From CAVXNB01 sp963763085 (lineage in GTDB: Bacteria > Actinomycetota > Acidimicrobiia > Acidimicrobiales > Bog-793), in assembly GCA_963763085.1 (NCBI GenBank), contig CAVXNB010000001.1, forward strand, positions 496,001-560,000: DNA of 64,000 bases, read 5' to 3'. Under the pieces are notes generated by a model. It did no database searches and was not told the DNA's origin. It saw only the letters and a program-made list of their open reading frames with translations. Every line of letters starts with the position of its first letter. Position 1 is the first letter of the stretch. Shown in pieces: positions 32,448-40,690 of the stretch. The position numbers and the translations under genes are program-made.

Positions 32448-32957
32448 GTGACCACGAACAACGAGTCTTCTGAGGCGCCGACCGGCGCTCCGGCACGGGA
32501 GGGACAGGTGATCGTCGGTATCGACGGATCGCCCGAGAGTTACGAGGCGCTTGCATACGCGGCCGAAGTCGCGAAGTGGCGGAACTGGACGCTGCACCTC
32601 GTCAACGTCTGGCACCTCGGCTATTCGGTCGTTAGCTTCGCGCCAAATATGACCGAGATCGCAACGGCAGCCAGGGAGGCGGCCGCACTCACCGTTCGAG
32701 ACGCCGAGAAAGAGGTGCTTGGAGACGGTTTCACCGGCACCGTGGTCCACTCGATCGTCGAGGGCTACCCCGCTCGGACCTTGATCGAGCTCAGCCAAGG
32801 AGCCGATCTGCTCGTGCTGGGCAACCGGGGCCGAGGCGGGTTCTCCAGCCTTGCTCTCGGCTCGGTCGGCCAGGCCTGCGTCCACCACGCTCACTGCCCG
32901 GTACTCATCTTGCGCCCGAAGACAAACAGCACAGCGGCTGACCGGTGCCAGCGATGA
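32448..32957 (+). CDS. Universal stress protein, UspA family
   Basis: Single-domain Usp of 169 residues. N-terminal motif VIVGIDGSPESYEAL; the ATP-binding signature GNRGRGGFSSLALGSVGQ (G-2x-G-9x-GS) is intact, so it is likely an ATP-binding Usp like several DosR-regulated ones in mycobacteria. GTG 32448 has GAGGAGG eight bases upstream, within a leader closely similar to that of 24734-25342. The frame upstream to 32097 is shadow. Its stop overlaps the next start in ATGA. Confidence 0.88.
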   Translation: MTTNNESSEAPTGAPAREGQVIVGIDGSPESYEALAYAAEVAKWRNWTLHLVNVWHLGYSVVSFAPNMTEIATAAREAAALTVRDAEKEVLGDGFTGTVVHSIVEGYPARTLIELSQGADLLVLGNRGRGGFSSLALGSVGQACVHHAHCPVLILRPKTNSTAADRCQR

Positions 32958-33505
32958 GGGCCCGTGCGGTGACGGACGCCGCTAGCCCCGGTGACAATCA
33001 GCCCGGAGGATCGCGGGCGGTGTTCTTGAGCGACTTCGTCCATATTGGCGTGCCGTTCGAGCGGCTCGCCTCCGTCCTCCTCGACGAGAGCGCCGCATGG
33101 TTGCGGGACCTCGGCGAGGAAACGACGTCAGGCAGCTCGTGGGACGACCAGGTTGTCCCGCCGGGAGTGGTGAAGACCAAGATGCGCGTGAGCGTTGCGG
33201 GAAAGCGACCGGGCCTAACGGTCGCGATCATGGCCGGTCCGCCCAGGGTCCACGACCAGCAGGTGATCGTGCCGATCAGCTGGGAGCCCACCAGTTTCGA
33301 GCGGCTCTTGCCAAAGCTCGAAGCGGATCTCGAGCTATCAGCTCTCGGCGAGTCGGACACGCGTCTTGCGATCAATGGGCGCTACCAGGTGCCTCTTGGT
33401 CCGCTCGGTCTCAACCTGGACAGGGTCGCCATGCATCGTGTGGCCGAGTCCTCGCTGCGCCGCTTCCTCCTCGAGGTACAAGACTCCCTCCTCGCGGAGC
33501 GATGA
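32954..33505 (+). CDS. Unknown family, paralogue of the gene at 24734-25342
   Basis: Unrecognised protein of 183 residues, coupled to the universal stress gene by an ATGA overlap. The shared core runs from GGSRAVFLSDFVHIGVPFERLASVLL to MHRVAESSLRRFLLEVQDSLL. The best conserved stretches are PPRVHDQQVIVPISWEP, LEADLELSALGESDTRLAINGRYQVPLGPLG and the C-terminal helix. No signal peptide, membrane helix or conserved cysteine is seen, so a soluble cytoplasmic protein is likely. Its ending here, without the tail of the other copy, is probably the natural one. Confidence 0.7.
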   Translation: MRARAVTDAASPGDNQPGGSRAVFLSDFVHIGVPFERLASVLLDESAAWLRDLGEETTSGSSWDDQVVPPGVVKTKMRVSVAGKRPGLTVAIMAGPPRVHDQQVIVPISWEPTSFERLLPKLEADLELSALGESDTRLAINGRYQVPLGPLGLNLDRVAMHRVAESSLRRFLLEVQDSLLAER

Positions 33506-33533
33506 GCGAACAAGCCTAGGGCGCCACCTACCT

Positions 33534-34217
33534 CTACCGGAACGTGCCGCCATCCGCCTTCCGGGCGGCCTTACGGGCACTCTGGCGCTCGGACAACCGG
33601 GCGGCGTAGGCCGCGGCCTCGCTGCGTCGATCCATGCCGAGCTTGGCGAGCATGTTCGAGACGTAGTTCTTCACGGTCTTCTCGGCCAGGTAGAGCCGCT
33701 CTGCTATCTGCCGGTTCGTCAGGCCTTCGGCGACGAGGTCGAGCACGCGGCGTTCCTGATCCGAGAGCTGGTCGATGCGATCATCGTGTTCGGGTCCCGT
33801 CCGGAGCCGATCGAGCACGCGCTTGGTCATCGCCGGGTCGATGAGGGACTCGCCCCTGGCCACCCGACGAACGGCGTCCAACAGGTCGTTGCCGCGGATC
33901 TGCTTCAGCACGTAGCCGGACGCCCCCGCCATGATCGCCGCCAGGAGGGCTTCGTCGTCGGCGAACGAGGTCAGCATGAGGCACTGCAGGTTCGGCAACC
34001 GTGACTTCAGCTCGCGACAGACCTCGATCCCGTCGCCGTCGGGAAGCCTTACGTCCAGAACGGCAACGTCGGGACCGAGAGCCACGCCACGCGTCACTGC
34101 CTCCTCGGCCGTCGAGGCTTCGCCGACGATCTCGATATCGCCGTCTACCTCGAGCAGGGTGCGCAAGCCACCGCGTACGACCTCGTGGTCGTCGACCAGG
34201 AACACTCGTAACGCCAT
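33534..34217 (-). CDS. devR: DosR/DevR-type response regulator (NarL family)
   Basis: Regulator of 227 residues, very close in plan to mycobacterial DosR. The receiver domain has FLVDDHEVVRGGL at the start, phospho-acceptor Asp55 in VLDVRLPDGDGIEVCREL and Lys105 in GYVLKQI. The C-terminal LuxR helix-turn-helix includes LSDQERRVLDLVAEGLTNRQIA and AEKTVKNYVSNMLAKLGM (about 151-195). The KTVKNYVS recognition helix is that of DosR, which fits the DosR-like boxes in this window. No kinase lies beside it; a matching kinase is at 41555-43042. Confidence 0.88.
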   Translation of the reverse strand: MALRVFLVDDHEVVRGGLRTLLEVDGDIEIVGEASTAEEAVTRGVALGPDVAVLDVRLPDGDGIEVCRELKSRLPNLQCLMLTSFADDEALLAAIMAGASGYVLKQIRGNDLLDAVRRVARGESLIDPAMTKRVLDRLRTGPEHDDRIDQLSDQERRVLDLVAEGLTNRQIAERLYLAEKTVKNYVSNMLAKLGMDRRSEAAAYAARLSERQSARKAARKADGGTFR

Positions 34218-34290
34218 CAGGAACCTCCGTCAGTTCAGTACCGACCCTACCTGCGGCGGCGTGGTGAGTTGTTAGGCCCTCTCCGATCGG

Positions 34291-35100
34291 CTATGCCCGG
34301 ACGGAGCCGAGCTCTGGCGAATCGACGCCGAGGAGACTCCGAAGGCGAACAGACAGGCACGTGACGCAGCCCTCAAGCTTCTGGAACTCACTGATGTCGA
34401 CAGTGACCGGCTCGAAGCCGAGGCCGGCGAACATCTCGGCGCTTTCCGGGCAGTCCGCCGCCATGAGGATCCGGTGATCATCGAGCACCACGACATGAGC
34501 GCCCGACTCCTCGGGGACGGAACGGAAGCTCGGAAAGACCGAAGGATCGTCGACGAACGGCAGGTAGCCGATAATGGTGCCGTCGGCGAGCGCCGTCACC
34601 GCGGACTTGAGGTGCAGGACCTTGCGGACCGGCACGGCGATCACGGTCGCTCCCAGCGGGGTGAAAATGTCGCGCAGCTGGCGGGCTCCCTGAGGGTTGG
34701 TCCTGCGGCCGACACCGACGTAGATCGTGTCGCCGACCTTCAACACGTCGCCGCCGTCGAGCGTGCCGGGCGGGCGCACCCGGTTGATCGAGAGGCCGAA
34801 GCTCTCGACGACGGCTGCAGCGTCGATGACCTCGGGTTTGCGGGAATCCGCACCGGGACGCGCGATGACGACGAGGTTCTTGTAGACGATCATCGTGTCC
34901 TCGATGAAGACTCCGTCAGGGCAGTCGTCCGCTGCCGGGACCACGACCGTCTCCCACCCGGCGAACTGGAGCGCCTGCACGTAGGCGTCCCATTGTTTGG
35001 CACCGAGCTCGTAGTCGACGGGCTGGCGTTCGAGGTGGGTCACGATTCCTTCCGCGAGCCGAGGGCTCGGAGGACGGACGAGGGCTATTTTGGTGGTCAT
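34291..35100 (-). CDS. Dimethylarginine dimethylaminohydrolase (DDAH)-like amidinotransferase-fold hydrolase
   Basis: Hydrolase of 269 residues that probably turns methylated arginine into citrulline and methylamine. ALVRPPSPRLAEGIVTH at the N terminus, CPDGVFIEDTMIV (substrate-binding Asp/Glu), VIARPGADSRKPEV, GTLDGGDVL, the catalytic His in LHLKSAVTAL and the catalytic Cys in EGCVTCLSVRL make the DDAH set. Start at ATG 35100 after a GGGAGTGA site; the frame to 35160 is longer. It lies beside a basic amino acid permease and arginine deiminase, which favours a role in arginine breakdown. Confidence 0.85.
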   Translation of the reverse strand: MTTKIALVRPPSPRLAEGIVTHLERQPVDYELGAKQWDAYVQALQFAGWETVVVPAADDCPDGVFIEDTMIVYKNLVVIARPGADSRKPEVIDAAAVVESFGLSINRVRPPGTLDGGDVLKVGDTIYVGVGRRTNPQGARQLRDIFTPLGATVIAVPVRKVLHLKSAVTALADGTIIGYLPFVDDPSVFPSFRSVPEESGAHVVVLDDHRILMAADCPESAEMFAGLGFEPVTVDISEFQKLEGCVTCLSVRLRSLLGVDSPELGSVRA

Positions 35101-35156
35101 CAGTTCACTCCCTTCACGTGAAGACTGTGTGTCTGCGGAATGGCAGGTAGGGACTG

Positions 35157-36608
35157 TCATTTGCCCGGCACGGCGACAAGCGCCACGGCCTCGTCGTCAG
35201 GCACCGCCTCGTCCGGCTCGGGAACCTGCCCGAGACGCTCGCGGCGAGCCTTCAGGAAGCCGTAGATCGGGATCCCGACGAGAAGCAGCAGCATCGCCTG
35301 GTACACCGACTGGTACCCGGCCGCCATCCCGACCCAGAGCGAGAACAGCACGCTCAGCGAGGCGATGACGAGATCGCGGGTGAGCATCCAACCGTTCACC
35401 CTGCGCCGACGGGAGACCAGATACGCAAGCTGGGCGCATGCGGAGAAGAAGTACGGGATCGCGACGGTCACGACCGACAGGTCGACGAGGTACGTGAACA
35501 CCGTCAGGCCGGACTTGCCGCTGTAGGCGAAGGCCATGAGCGCCGAGGCGACGAGCGTGGAGACAAGGATGCCGAACCAGGGAGTTCCGTCGCGATTGGT
35601 CTTCGCGAACTGTGGCAGGAACAGACCGTCGACGGCAGCAGCCCGCGGCATCTCGGCGGTGACGAGCGTCCAGCCGTTCAGGGCGCCGATGCCAGAGACG
35701 ACGGCGACTGCGGCGACTAGCTTGCCGGCCCAGGAGAAGTTCTTGAACATCGTCTGGAACGCGTTTACGAACGGGGCGCCGTTGCCGACCAGGTTGTGGT
35801 GGGCGACGAGGCCCATCACGGATGCGGTGACGAGGAGGTACAAGAGGGCGCAGGCTGCCGTCCCGAGAACCGAAGCGCGGCCGACGTTCCTTCTCGGGTC
35901 CTTGACTCGAGAGGCGGTGATCGAGGCCACCTCGACGCCGATGAACGAGAAGAGCGCAACGCCCGCAGCGATTCCGATGCCGCTGTACAAGCTCCCGCCC
36001 GTCGCGTTGAACGGGCCGAAGTTCGCGGCACGGACGAAGAACCAGCCGCCGATTCCTACCACCGCGAGCGGCAGGAACTTCAAGACGACGGTCACGTTCT
36101 GGAACATGGCCATCTGGCGAATGCCCGCCAGGTTGACCGCTGCGGGAATCCACAGACCGCACATCGCGATGCCGAAGTTCGTCCAAGCCGAGGGATGGGT
36201 GATCGAGAACAGCGCCTCGACGTAGAGCACCCAGGAGGAGACGATGGCGGCATTGCCGGCCCACGCCGTGATCCAGTAGCACCACGCCGTCAGGTAGCCG
36301 GCGAAGTCGCCGAACTCGTGCCGAGCGTACGCGTAGAGGCCGCCGTCGCTCGAGGGGATGCGCCTGGTCAGCTGGCCGAACAGCACGGCCAGCAACAACG
36401 CCCCGATGGAGATCACACCGAGCACGATGATCGAGCTCGTGCCGGCGCCGGCCATGACTCCCGGCATCGTGAACACGCCGGTACCGATGATGCTGCCGAT
36501 GACGAGAGCCGTCGCCGACGGCAGTCCGAGTGCCCGGGCTGCTCTGGCAGCCGGGGAAGGAGGTGCTGCGTCGGGAGCCTCGGACGGTTCCACTCGAGCG
36601 AGTGCCAT
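35157..36608 (-). CDS. APC-superfamily amino acid permease, arginine/ornithine type likely
   Basis: Transporter of 483 residues with twelve or so helices. N-terminal motif ALVIGSIIGTGVFTMPG is the APC signature in helix 1; SSDGGLYAYARHEFGDFAGYLTAWCYWITAW is that of the basic amino acid/polyamine antiporter branch. Together with arginine deiminase (divergent) and DDAH (downstream, same strand) it is likely an arginine importer or arginine/ornithine exchanger like ArcD2. ATG 36608 has a site AAGGCAGGATTC before it; the frame beyond it is shadow. Confidence 0.85.
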   Translation of the reverse strand: MALARVEPSEAPDAAPPSPAARAARALGLPSATALVIGSIIGTGVFTMPGVMAGAGTSSIIVLGVISIGALLLAVLFGQLTRRIPSSDGGLYAYARHEFGDFAGYLTAWCYWITAWAGNAAIVSSWVLYVEALFSITHPSAWTNFGIAMCGLWIPAAVNLAGIRQMAMFQNVTVVLKFLPLAVVGIGGWFFVRAANFGPFNATGGSLYSGIGIAAGVALFSFIGVEVASITASRVKDPRRNVGRASVLGTAACALLYLLVTASVMGLVAHHNLVGNGAPFVNAFQTMFKNFSWAGKLVAAVAVVSGIGALNGWTLVTAEMPRAAAVDGLFLPQFAKTNRDGTPWFGILVSTLVASALMAFAYSGKSGLTVFTYLVDLSVVTVAIPYFFSACAQLAYLVSRRRRVNGWMLTRDLVIASLSVLFSLWVGMAAGYQSVYQAMLLLLVGIPIYGFLKARRERLGQVPEPDEAVPDDEAVALVAVPGK

Positions 36609-36684
36609 CTGAATCCTGCCTTTCTCTCGCCCTTGGGGCGGGTCGCCTTGATCCCATGATTCGCGAGCCCGTTGGGTTCCGGTA

Positions 36685-36698
36685 GGGCCGAAGGACAT
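36685..36698 (-). promoter_or_regulatory. Candidate DosR-like box upstream of permease
   Basis: On the reverse strand it reads ATGTCCTTCGGCCC (10 of 14). The strong TTCGGCCC half is intact. It lies 77 bases before the permease ATG, in the divergent arginine promoter region. Confidence 0.45.
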
Positions 36699-36729
36699 CA
36701 GTACGACCGGCCGATCATGGAGCAAACGT

Positions 36730-36743
36730 GGGACTTTCGGCCC
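36730..36743 (+). promoter_or_regulatory. DosR-like box upstream of arginine deiminase
   Basis: GGGACTTTCGGCCC, identical to the boxes at 25267 and 32385. It ends 73 bases before the arcA ATG, close to the 76 bases at doxX. Confidence 0.65.
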
Positions 36744-36815
36744 TATTGAGGCGAAGTGCCGGCCGGTAGCCTTCTCACTGATCGGTCGTCTAGGTCCGAA
36801 GGAAAGAGGCGCGAG

Positions 36816-38048
36816 ATGGCGAGCACGGCCACGAGGTTCAACGTCCAGTCCGAGGTCGGCCAGCTTCGCCAGGCGATCCTGCACCGGCCCGGGCTCGAGC
36901 TGTCCCGACTCACGCCGGCGAACATCGGTGAACTGTTGTTCGACGACGTGCTGTGGGCGAAGAAGGCAAAGGAGGAGCACGACGCCTTCGCCGAGTCGCT
37001 CCGGGAAAAGGGCGTGCGCGTGCACTACTTCGGCCAGCTTCTGGCGGAGGTCTTGGAGCTGAGCGAGGGCCGTAGGTTCGTCCTCGATCGCATCTGTACC
37101 GACGAGATCCTCGGCCCGACGCTCGTCGAGCCCTTGCGGCGTCTCCTGGAGGACCTCGATGGGATCAGCCTTGCCTCGTACCTGGTCGGAGGAGTGCTGA
37201 AGGGAGACCTCCACCCGATGCGGGCTAGGAGCCTGAAGTGGGACACGCTGCGCGTCGACGACTTTCTGCTTGCGCCCTTGCCGAACCATCTGTTCCAACG
37301 GGACAACTCGTGCTGGATCTACGGTGGTGTCTCGATCAACCCGATGGCGAAGCCCGCACGTCAGCGTGAGACGCTGCACAGCAGGGCGATCTACCGGTAC
37401 CACCCGCTGTTCGCCGATGCGGACTTCGTCACCTACTACGGCGACGACGATCACAACCACCTTCCGGCTTCGGTCGAGGGCGGGGACGTGCACGTGATCG
37501 GCAACGGCACGGTCATGATCGGCATGGGCGAGCGCACGACTCCCATGGGTGCCGAGATCCTGACTCAACGGCTGTTCGCGTCCGGACAGGCACACACTGT
37601 CATCGCCGTCGAGCTGCCCAAGTCGCACGCGATGATGCACCTCGACACCGCGATGACCATGATTGATCGCAGCACGTTCGTCCTTTATCCGTACTTCGAC
37701 CGTCACCTCCGCTCGTGGACGATCACGCCGGGCGAGGGTGGCGGCTTTTCCGTCTCGCACAACCACAACCTCTGGGAGACGTTGGCGAGCGCGCTAGGCG
37801 TCGACGAGGTGACGGTGCTCGTCACCGACGAGGACGTCCGTGCTGCCGAGCGCGAGCAATGGGATGACGGCACGAATTACCTGGCCGTGGCGCCGGGTGT
37901 CGTCTTCGGCTATGACCGCAACGTCGCGACGAACACGATGCTCCGCAAGCACGGCATCGAGGTCGTGACCGTCGCAGGGGGCGAGCTCGGGCGCGGGCGC
38001 GGTGGCCCGCGATGCATGACGTGCCCGATCGAGCGGGATTCCGTCTAG
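36816..38048 (+). CDS. arcA: Arginine deiminase
   Basis: Enzyme of 410 residues that turns arginine into citrulline and ammonia. Motifs: SEVGQLRQAILHRPG at the N terminus, LFQRDNSCW (the FxRD substrate motif), YGDDDHNHLPASVEGGDVHVIG, LPKSHAMMHLDTAMTMID with the catalytic His, and RGGPRCMTCPI with catalytic Cys400. Length is normal. ATG 36816 follows AAGGAAAGAGG. No ornithine carbamoyltransferase or carbamate kinase is in the window, so the ATP-making end of the pathway is elsewhere or missing. It abuts the converging glycosyltransferase gene. Confidence 0.94.
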   Translation: MASTATRFNVQSEVGQLRQAILHRPGLELSRLTPANIGELLFDDVLWAKKAKEEHDAFAESLREKGVRVHYFGQLLAEVLELSEGRRFVLDRICTDEILGPTLVEPLRRLLEDLDGISLASYLVGGVLKGDLHPMRARSLKWDTLRVDDFLLAPLPNHLFQRDNSCWIYGGVSINPMAKPARQRETLHSRAIYRYHPLFADADFVTYYGDDDHNHLPASVEGGDVHVIGNGTVMIGMGERTTPMGAEILTQRLFASGQAHTVIAVELPKSHAMMHLDTAMTMIDRSTFVLYPYFDRHLRSWTITPGEGGGFSVSHNHNLWETLASALGVDEVTVLVTDEDVRAAEREQWDDGTNYLAVAPGVVFGYDRNVATNTMLRKHGIEVVTVAGGELGRGRGGPRCMTCPIERDSV

Positions 38049-38051
38049 GGC

Positions 38052-39509
38052 TCAGAACGACAACAGCCAGGCGATCAGGTGCGCATAGCGCATCAGATGC
38101 TCGTCACCGACGAAGCCCTCGAGGACGTGACGGCGAGCCTGAGCTCCGAGCTCGGCGATCTCGGCCGGATGTGCGAGAAGCGCGGCGAGGATCTCTCCAA
38201 AGGTGGACAGATCCGTCGGATCCTCGAGCAACAGACCGGTCCCGGGCGCGATCTGCTCGGCGATCCCGCCGACGCGCGAGGCCAGCACGGCCCTCGCCTT
38301 CCACATGCCTTCGGCGACTGTGAGCCCGAAACCCTCCGCAAGGCTCTTCTGCACGATCACGGTGGCATGGCGCTGCAGGGCGTTCACCATGGCGGCGTTC
38401 TCGTCGACATCGTCCATCGGCAAGGTCACGAGCCGCACGCGTTCGCGTGCCTCGGAGGGCAGCGCTTCCCAGGCTGCCACGCACGCGGCGAACACCTCGA
38501 CTCCCTCGGGGTCGTCGGTCACGCCGGGCGTGGAAGGACCCACCAGCGCAAGCTGGGCGTCCGCCCGCCCGACCACGTAGGACGCAAATCCGTTCATCAC
38601 TCCGGGCATGTCCTTCAACTTGTCCCACCGCGACACCTGGACCACGAGGGGGACTCCGGGATGCAACGGCGGCCCGGCAGACAGGATCGAGGCTCGCCGC
38701 CTGACGAGGCCGGCCGAGCCGTCGCGGCGCGTGAACCGGCCCGGAGATCCCAGATCATCGTCCGGCAGCAGACCGATGCCTCGAAGCGTGCGCAGAACCT
38801 CGTCGCTGCCCATCTCCTGGTTCTTCGGCGAGAACGGGTCGATGGAGGGGGGAATGATCCAGGCTCGGGAATCTTCGACCCAAGTCGGTACATAGGAGGC
38901 GACCGAGAAGACATAGGCGGAGCAGGCGGCGAGATGGTCGCGCAGGAACGACCACGCCTGATCGGTCCACTCGTTGCTGGTCTCGCACCCGATGTGTGAC
39001 CGCCAGACGACCCGAGCGCCCGTCCCGACGAGCCGCGCAGCCATCCCGGCAGTCTGAGGATCGTGCAGGAGGACGATGTCGTCGGGTCGGACCTGTTCGG
39101 TCGCGGTCGAGGCGTTCGCGAGCGAGATTTCGCCGTAGTGAGCGGCCTCGCTCTGTCCGAGATCGCCGTCGTCGCCTTTCATGCCGTGCAGACGATTGTG
39201 GATCCGCTTGGTGATAGTGAAGAACTCCTCATCTCCGTTGATCACGAGCCAACGGACGTCGACGTCCGCATCGAGCATGTAGCCGACGAGCACCAGGAGC
39301 ATCTCGGCCACGCCGCCGCCTGCGGCAGTCGAGTTGATGTTCCAGACGGTCTTGCCTCGAAGCTGTTCGCGAGCCATTGACACAGCGCGTTCGAGCTCCT
39401 CAAAGCGATCGCGCCCGATAAGGGGCTCGAGCCGCGACAGCGAATGGCGGGGTACCTGGACCTCGCGCAGGGGCCGCGGTGCCGGAAAGGGCCGGTCATG
39501 GGTCGCCAA
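38052..39509 (-). CDS. treT: GT4 glycosyltransferase, TreT-like trehalose synthase
   Basis: Glycosyltransferase of 485 residues. KTVWNINSTAAGGGVAEML near the N terminus, VRWLVINGDEEFFTITKRIHNRLHG, LLHDPQTAGM, WRSHIGCE and the C-terminal EGFGLTVAEGMWKARAVLASRVGGI motif match TreT, which joins a nucleotide-activated glucose and glucose to give trehalose. The branch is fairly distinctive, but substrate use is inferred. Trehalose would fit stress survival. It ends four bases after arcA on the other strand. Confidence 0.8.
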   Translation of the reverse strand: MATHDRPFPAPRPLREVQVPRHSLSRLEPLIGRDRFEELERAVSMAREQLRGKTVWNINSTAAGGGVAEMLLVLVGYMLDADVDVRWLVINGDEEFFTITKRIHNRLHGMKGDDGDLGQSEAAHYGEISLANASTATEQVRPDDIVLLHDPQTAGMAARLVGTGARVVWRSHIGCETSNEWTDQAWSFLRDHLAACSAYVFSVASYVPTWVEDSRAWIIPPSIDPFSPKNQEMGSDEVLRTLRGIGLLPDDDLGSPGRFTRRDGSAGLVRRRASILSAGPPLHPGVPLVVQVSRWDKLKDMPGVMNGFASYVVGRADAQLALVGPSTPGVTDDPEGVEVFAACVAAWEALPSEARERVRLVTLPMDDVDENAAMVNALQRHATVIVQKSLAEGFGLTVAEGMWKARAVLASRVGGIAEQIAPGTGLLLEDPTDLSTFGEILAALLAHPAEIAELGAQARRHVLEGFVGDEHLMRYAHLIAWLLSF

Positions 39510-39611
39510 GGCAAACGATCCTCGCAGCCCTGTGCCGTCACCGCCAGGGACAGGCGAGCGCTGCTATGGCGTGGCCCGACACCGGGCGCCCCCTCGAAGA
39601 GGCTGAGCGAA

Positions 39612-39625
39612 TGGACTTTCGCCTC
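39612..39625 (+). promoter_or_regulatory. Weak DosR-like site, TreT/ABC intergenic region
   Basis: TGGACTTTCGCCTC, 11 of 14 matches to the repeated motif, between the divergent TreT-like and ABC ATPase genes. No second box. It may be chance. Confidence 0.3.
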
Positions 39626-39690
39626 TGGTCGGCGCCAGCTCGACGATACATCCTTGAGCTGGTGAGCCGTTCGCCGCCGAACATCAGACG

Positions 39691-40690
39691 ATGGGACCGA
39701 GCCAACACGTGAGCGAGCCGATGATCGAGGTTGACAAGGTCTCCAAGCGGTTCGGCTCGACGCCGGCGCTCGAAGAGATCTCGCTCTCCGTCGCACGCGG
39801 TCGGGTGATGGCACTTCTCGGACCGAACGGCGCCGGCAAGACCACGCTCGTCCGCGTGCTCACCACACTTCTCAGTCCGGACAGCGGCCGCGCCCGGGTG
39901 GCAGGGTTTGATGTCGTCAACGAGGCGAAGGCGATCCGACCGATCATCGGGCTGGCGGGTCAGTTCGCGACGGTCGACGATCTGCTCACCGGTCGCGAGA
40001 ACCTCGAGCTCGTCGGGCTCCTCTACCACTTGGACAAGCACGTCTATCGCCGCCGCGCCGAAGAGGCACTCGAGAGGATGTCGCTGGCTGACGCCGGGGA
40101 CCGGCCCGTGAAGACCTACTCGGGCGGTATGAGGCGACGGCTCGACTTGGCGGCGAGCCTGATCGGCCGGCCGCCGGTGCTCTTCTTGGACGAGCCGACG
40201 ACCGGGCTCGACCCCAGGACGCGAAACGACCTGTGGCAGCTCGTCGAGGAGCTGGTGGGAGAGGGCACGACGGTCCTGCTCACAACCCAGTACATGGAAG
40301 AGGCGGAACACCTCGCCAACGGGATTGTCGTCCTCGACTCCGGGCAGCGTCGTCGCAGCAGGGACCGCTGATGAGCTCAAGGATCATCTGGGCGGCAACG
40401 TGCTGGAGGTTCGGGTCAGCCATAGGGCGGACCTCGAACGGGCAGCCTCGCTCGTGGCCGGCCTCGGGAGCTCACCACCGCGACTTGATCCCGATCTGAA
40501 CCGAGTCAGCATTTCGATAAAGGGCGGACCCCGGGAGCTCATCGCTGCGGGCCGGGCGCTCGACGACAGTGGTGTGGCACTCGAGGACCTCGGGATCCGC
40601 CGCCCCTCGCTCGATGACGTCTTCCTGTCCTTGACCGGCCACACGACGAGCCCAGACAACGAGAAGGCGCTGGTGGTGGCCAATGTCTGA
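39691..40690 (+). pseudogene. DrrA-like ABC transporter ATPase, frameshifted
   Basis: ATPase of an ABC-2 exporter. The first frame (to 40371) has Walker A GPNGAGKTT, the signature YSGGMRRRLDLA, Walker B PPVLFLDEP and the TTQYMEEAEHLANGIVVLDSGQ end of the core. The expected continuation VVAAGTADELKDHLGGNVLEV is in the next frame, starting near 40345 and ending at 40690. The C-terminal RRPSLDDVFLSLTGH motif of DrrA-like proteins is intact there. One extra base at about 40344 explains it. The start may be 39691, 39709 or 39721. The ATPase would otherwise be coupled to the permease gene. Confidence 0.8.

Noticed and set aside
35157..37766. An 869-codon reverse frame covering the permease and beyond
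   Set aside because: Only the part below 36608 is permease. The rest lies antisense to arginine deiminase, has no family pattern and is a high-GC shadow frame.
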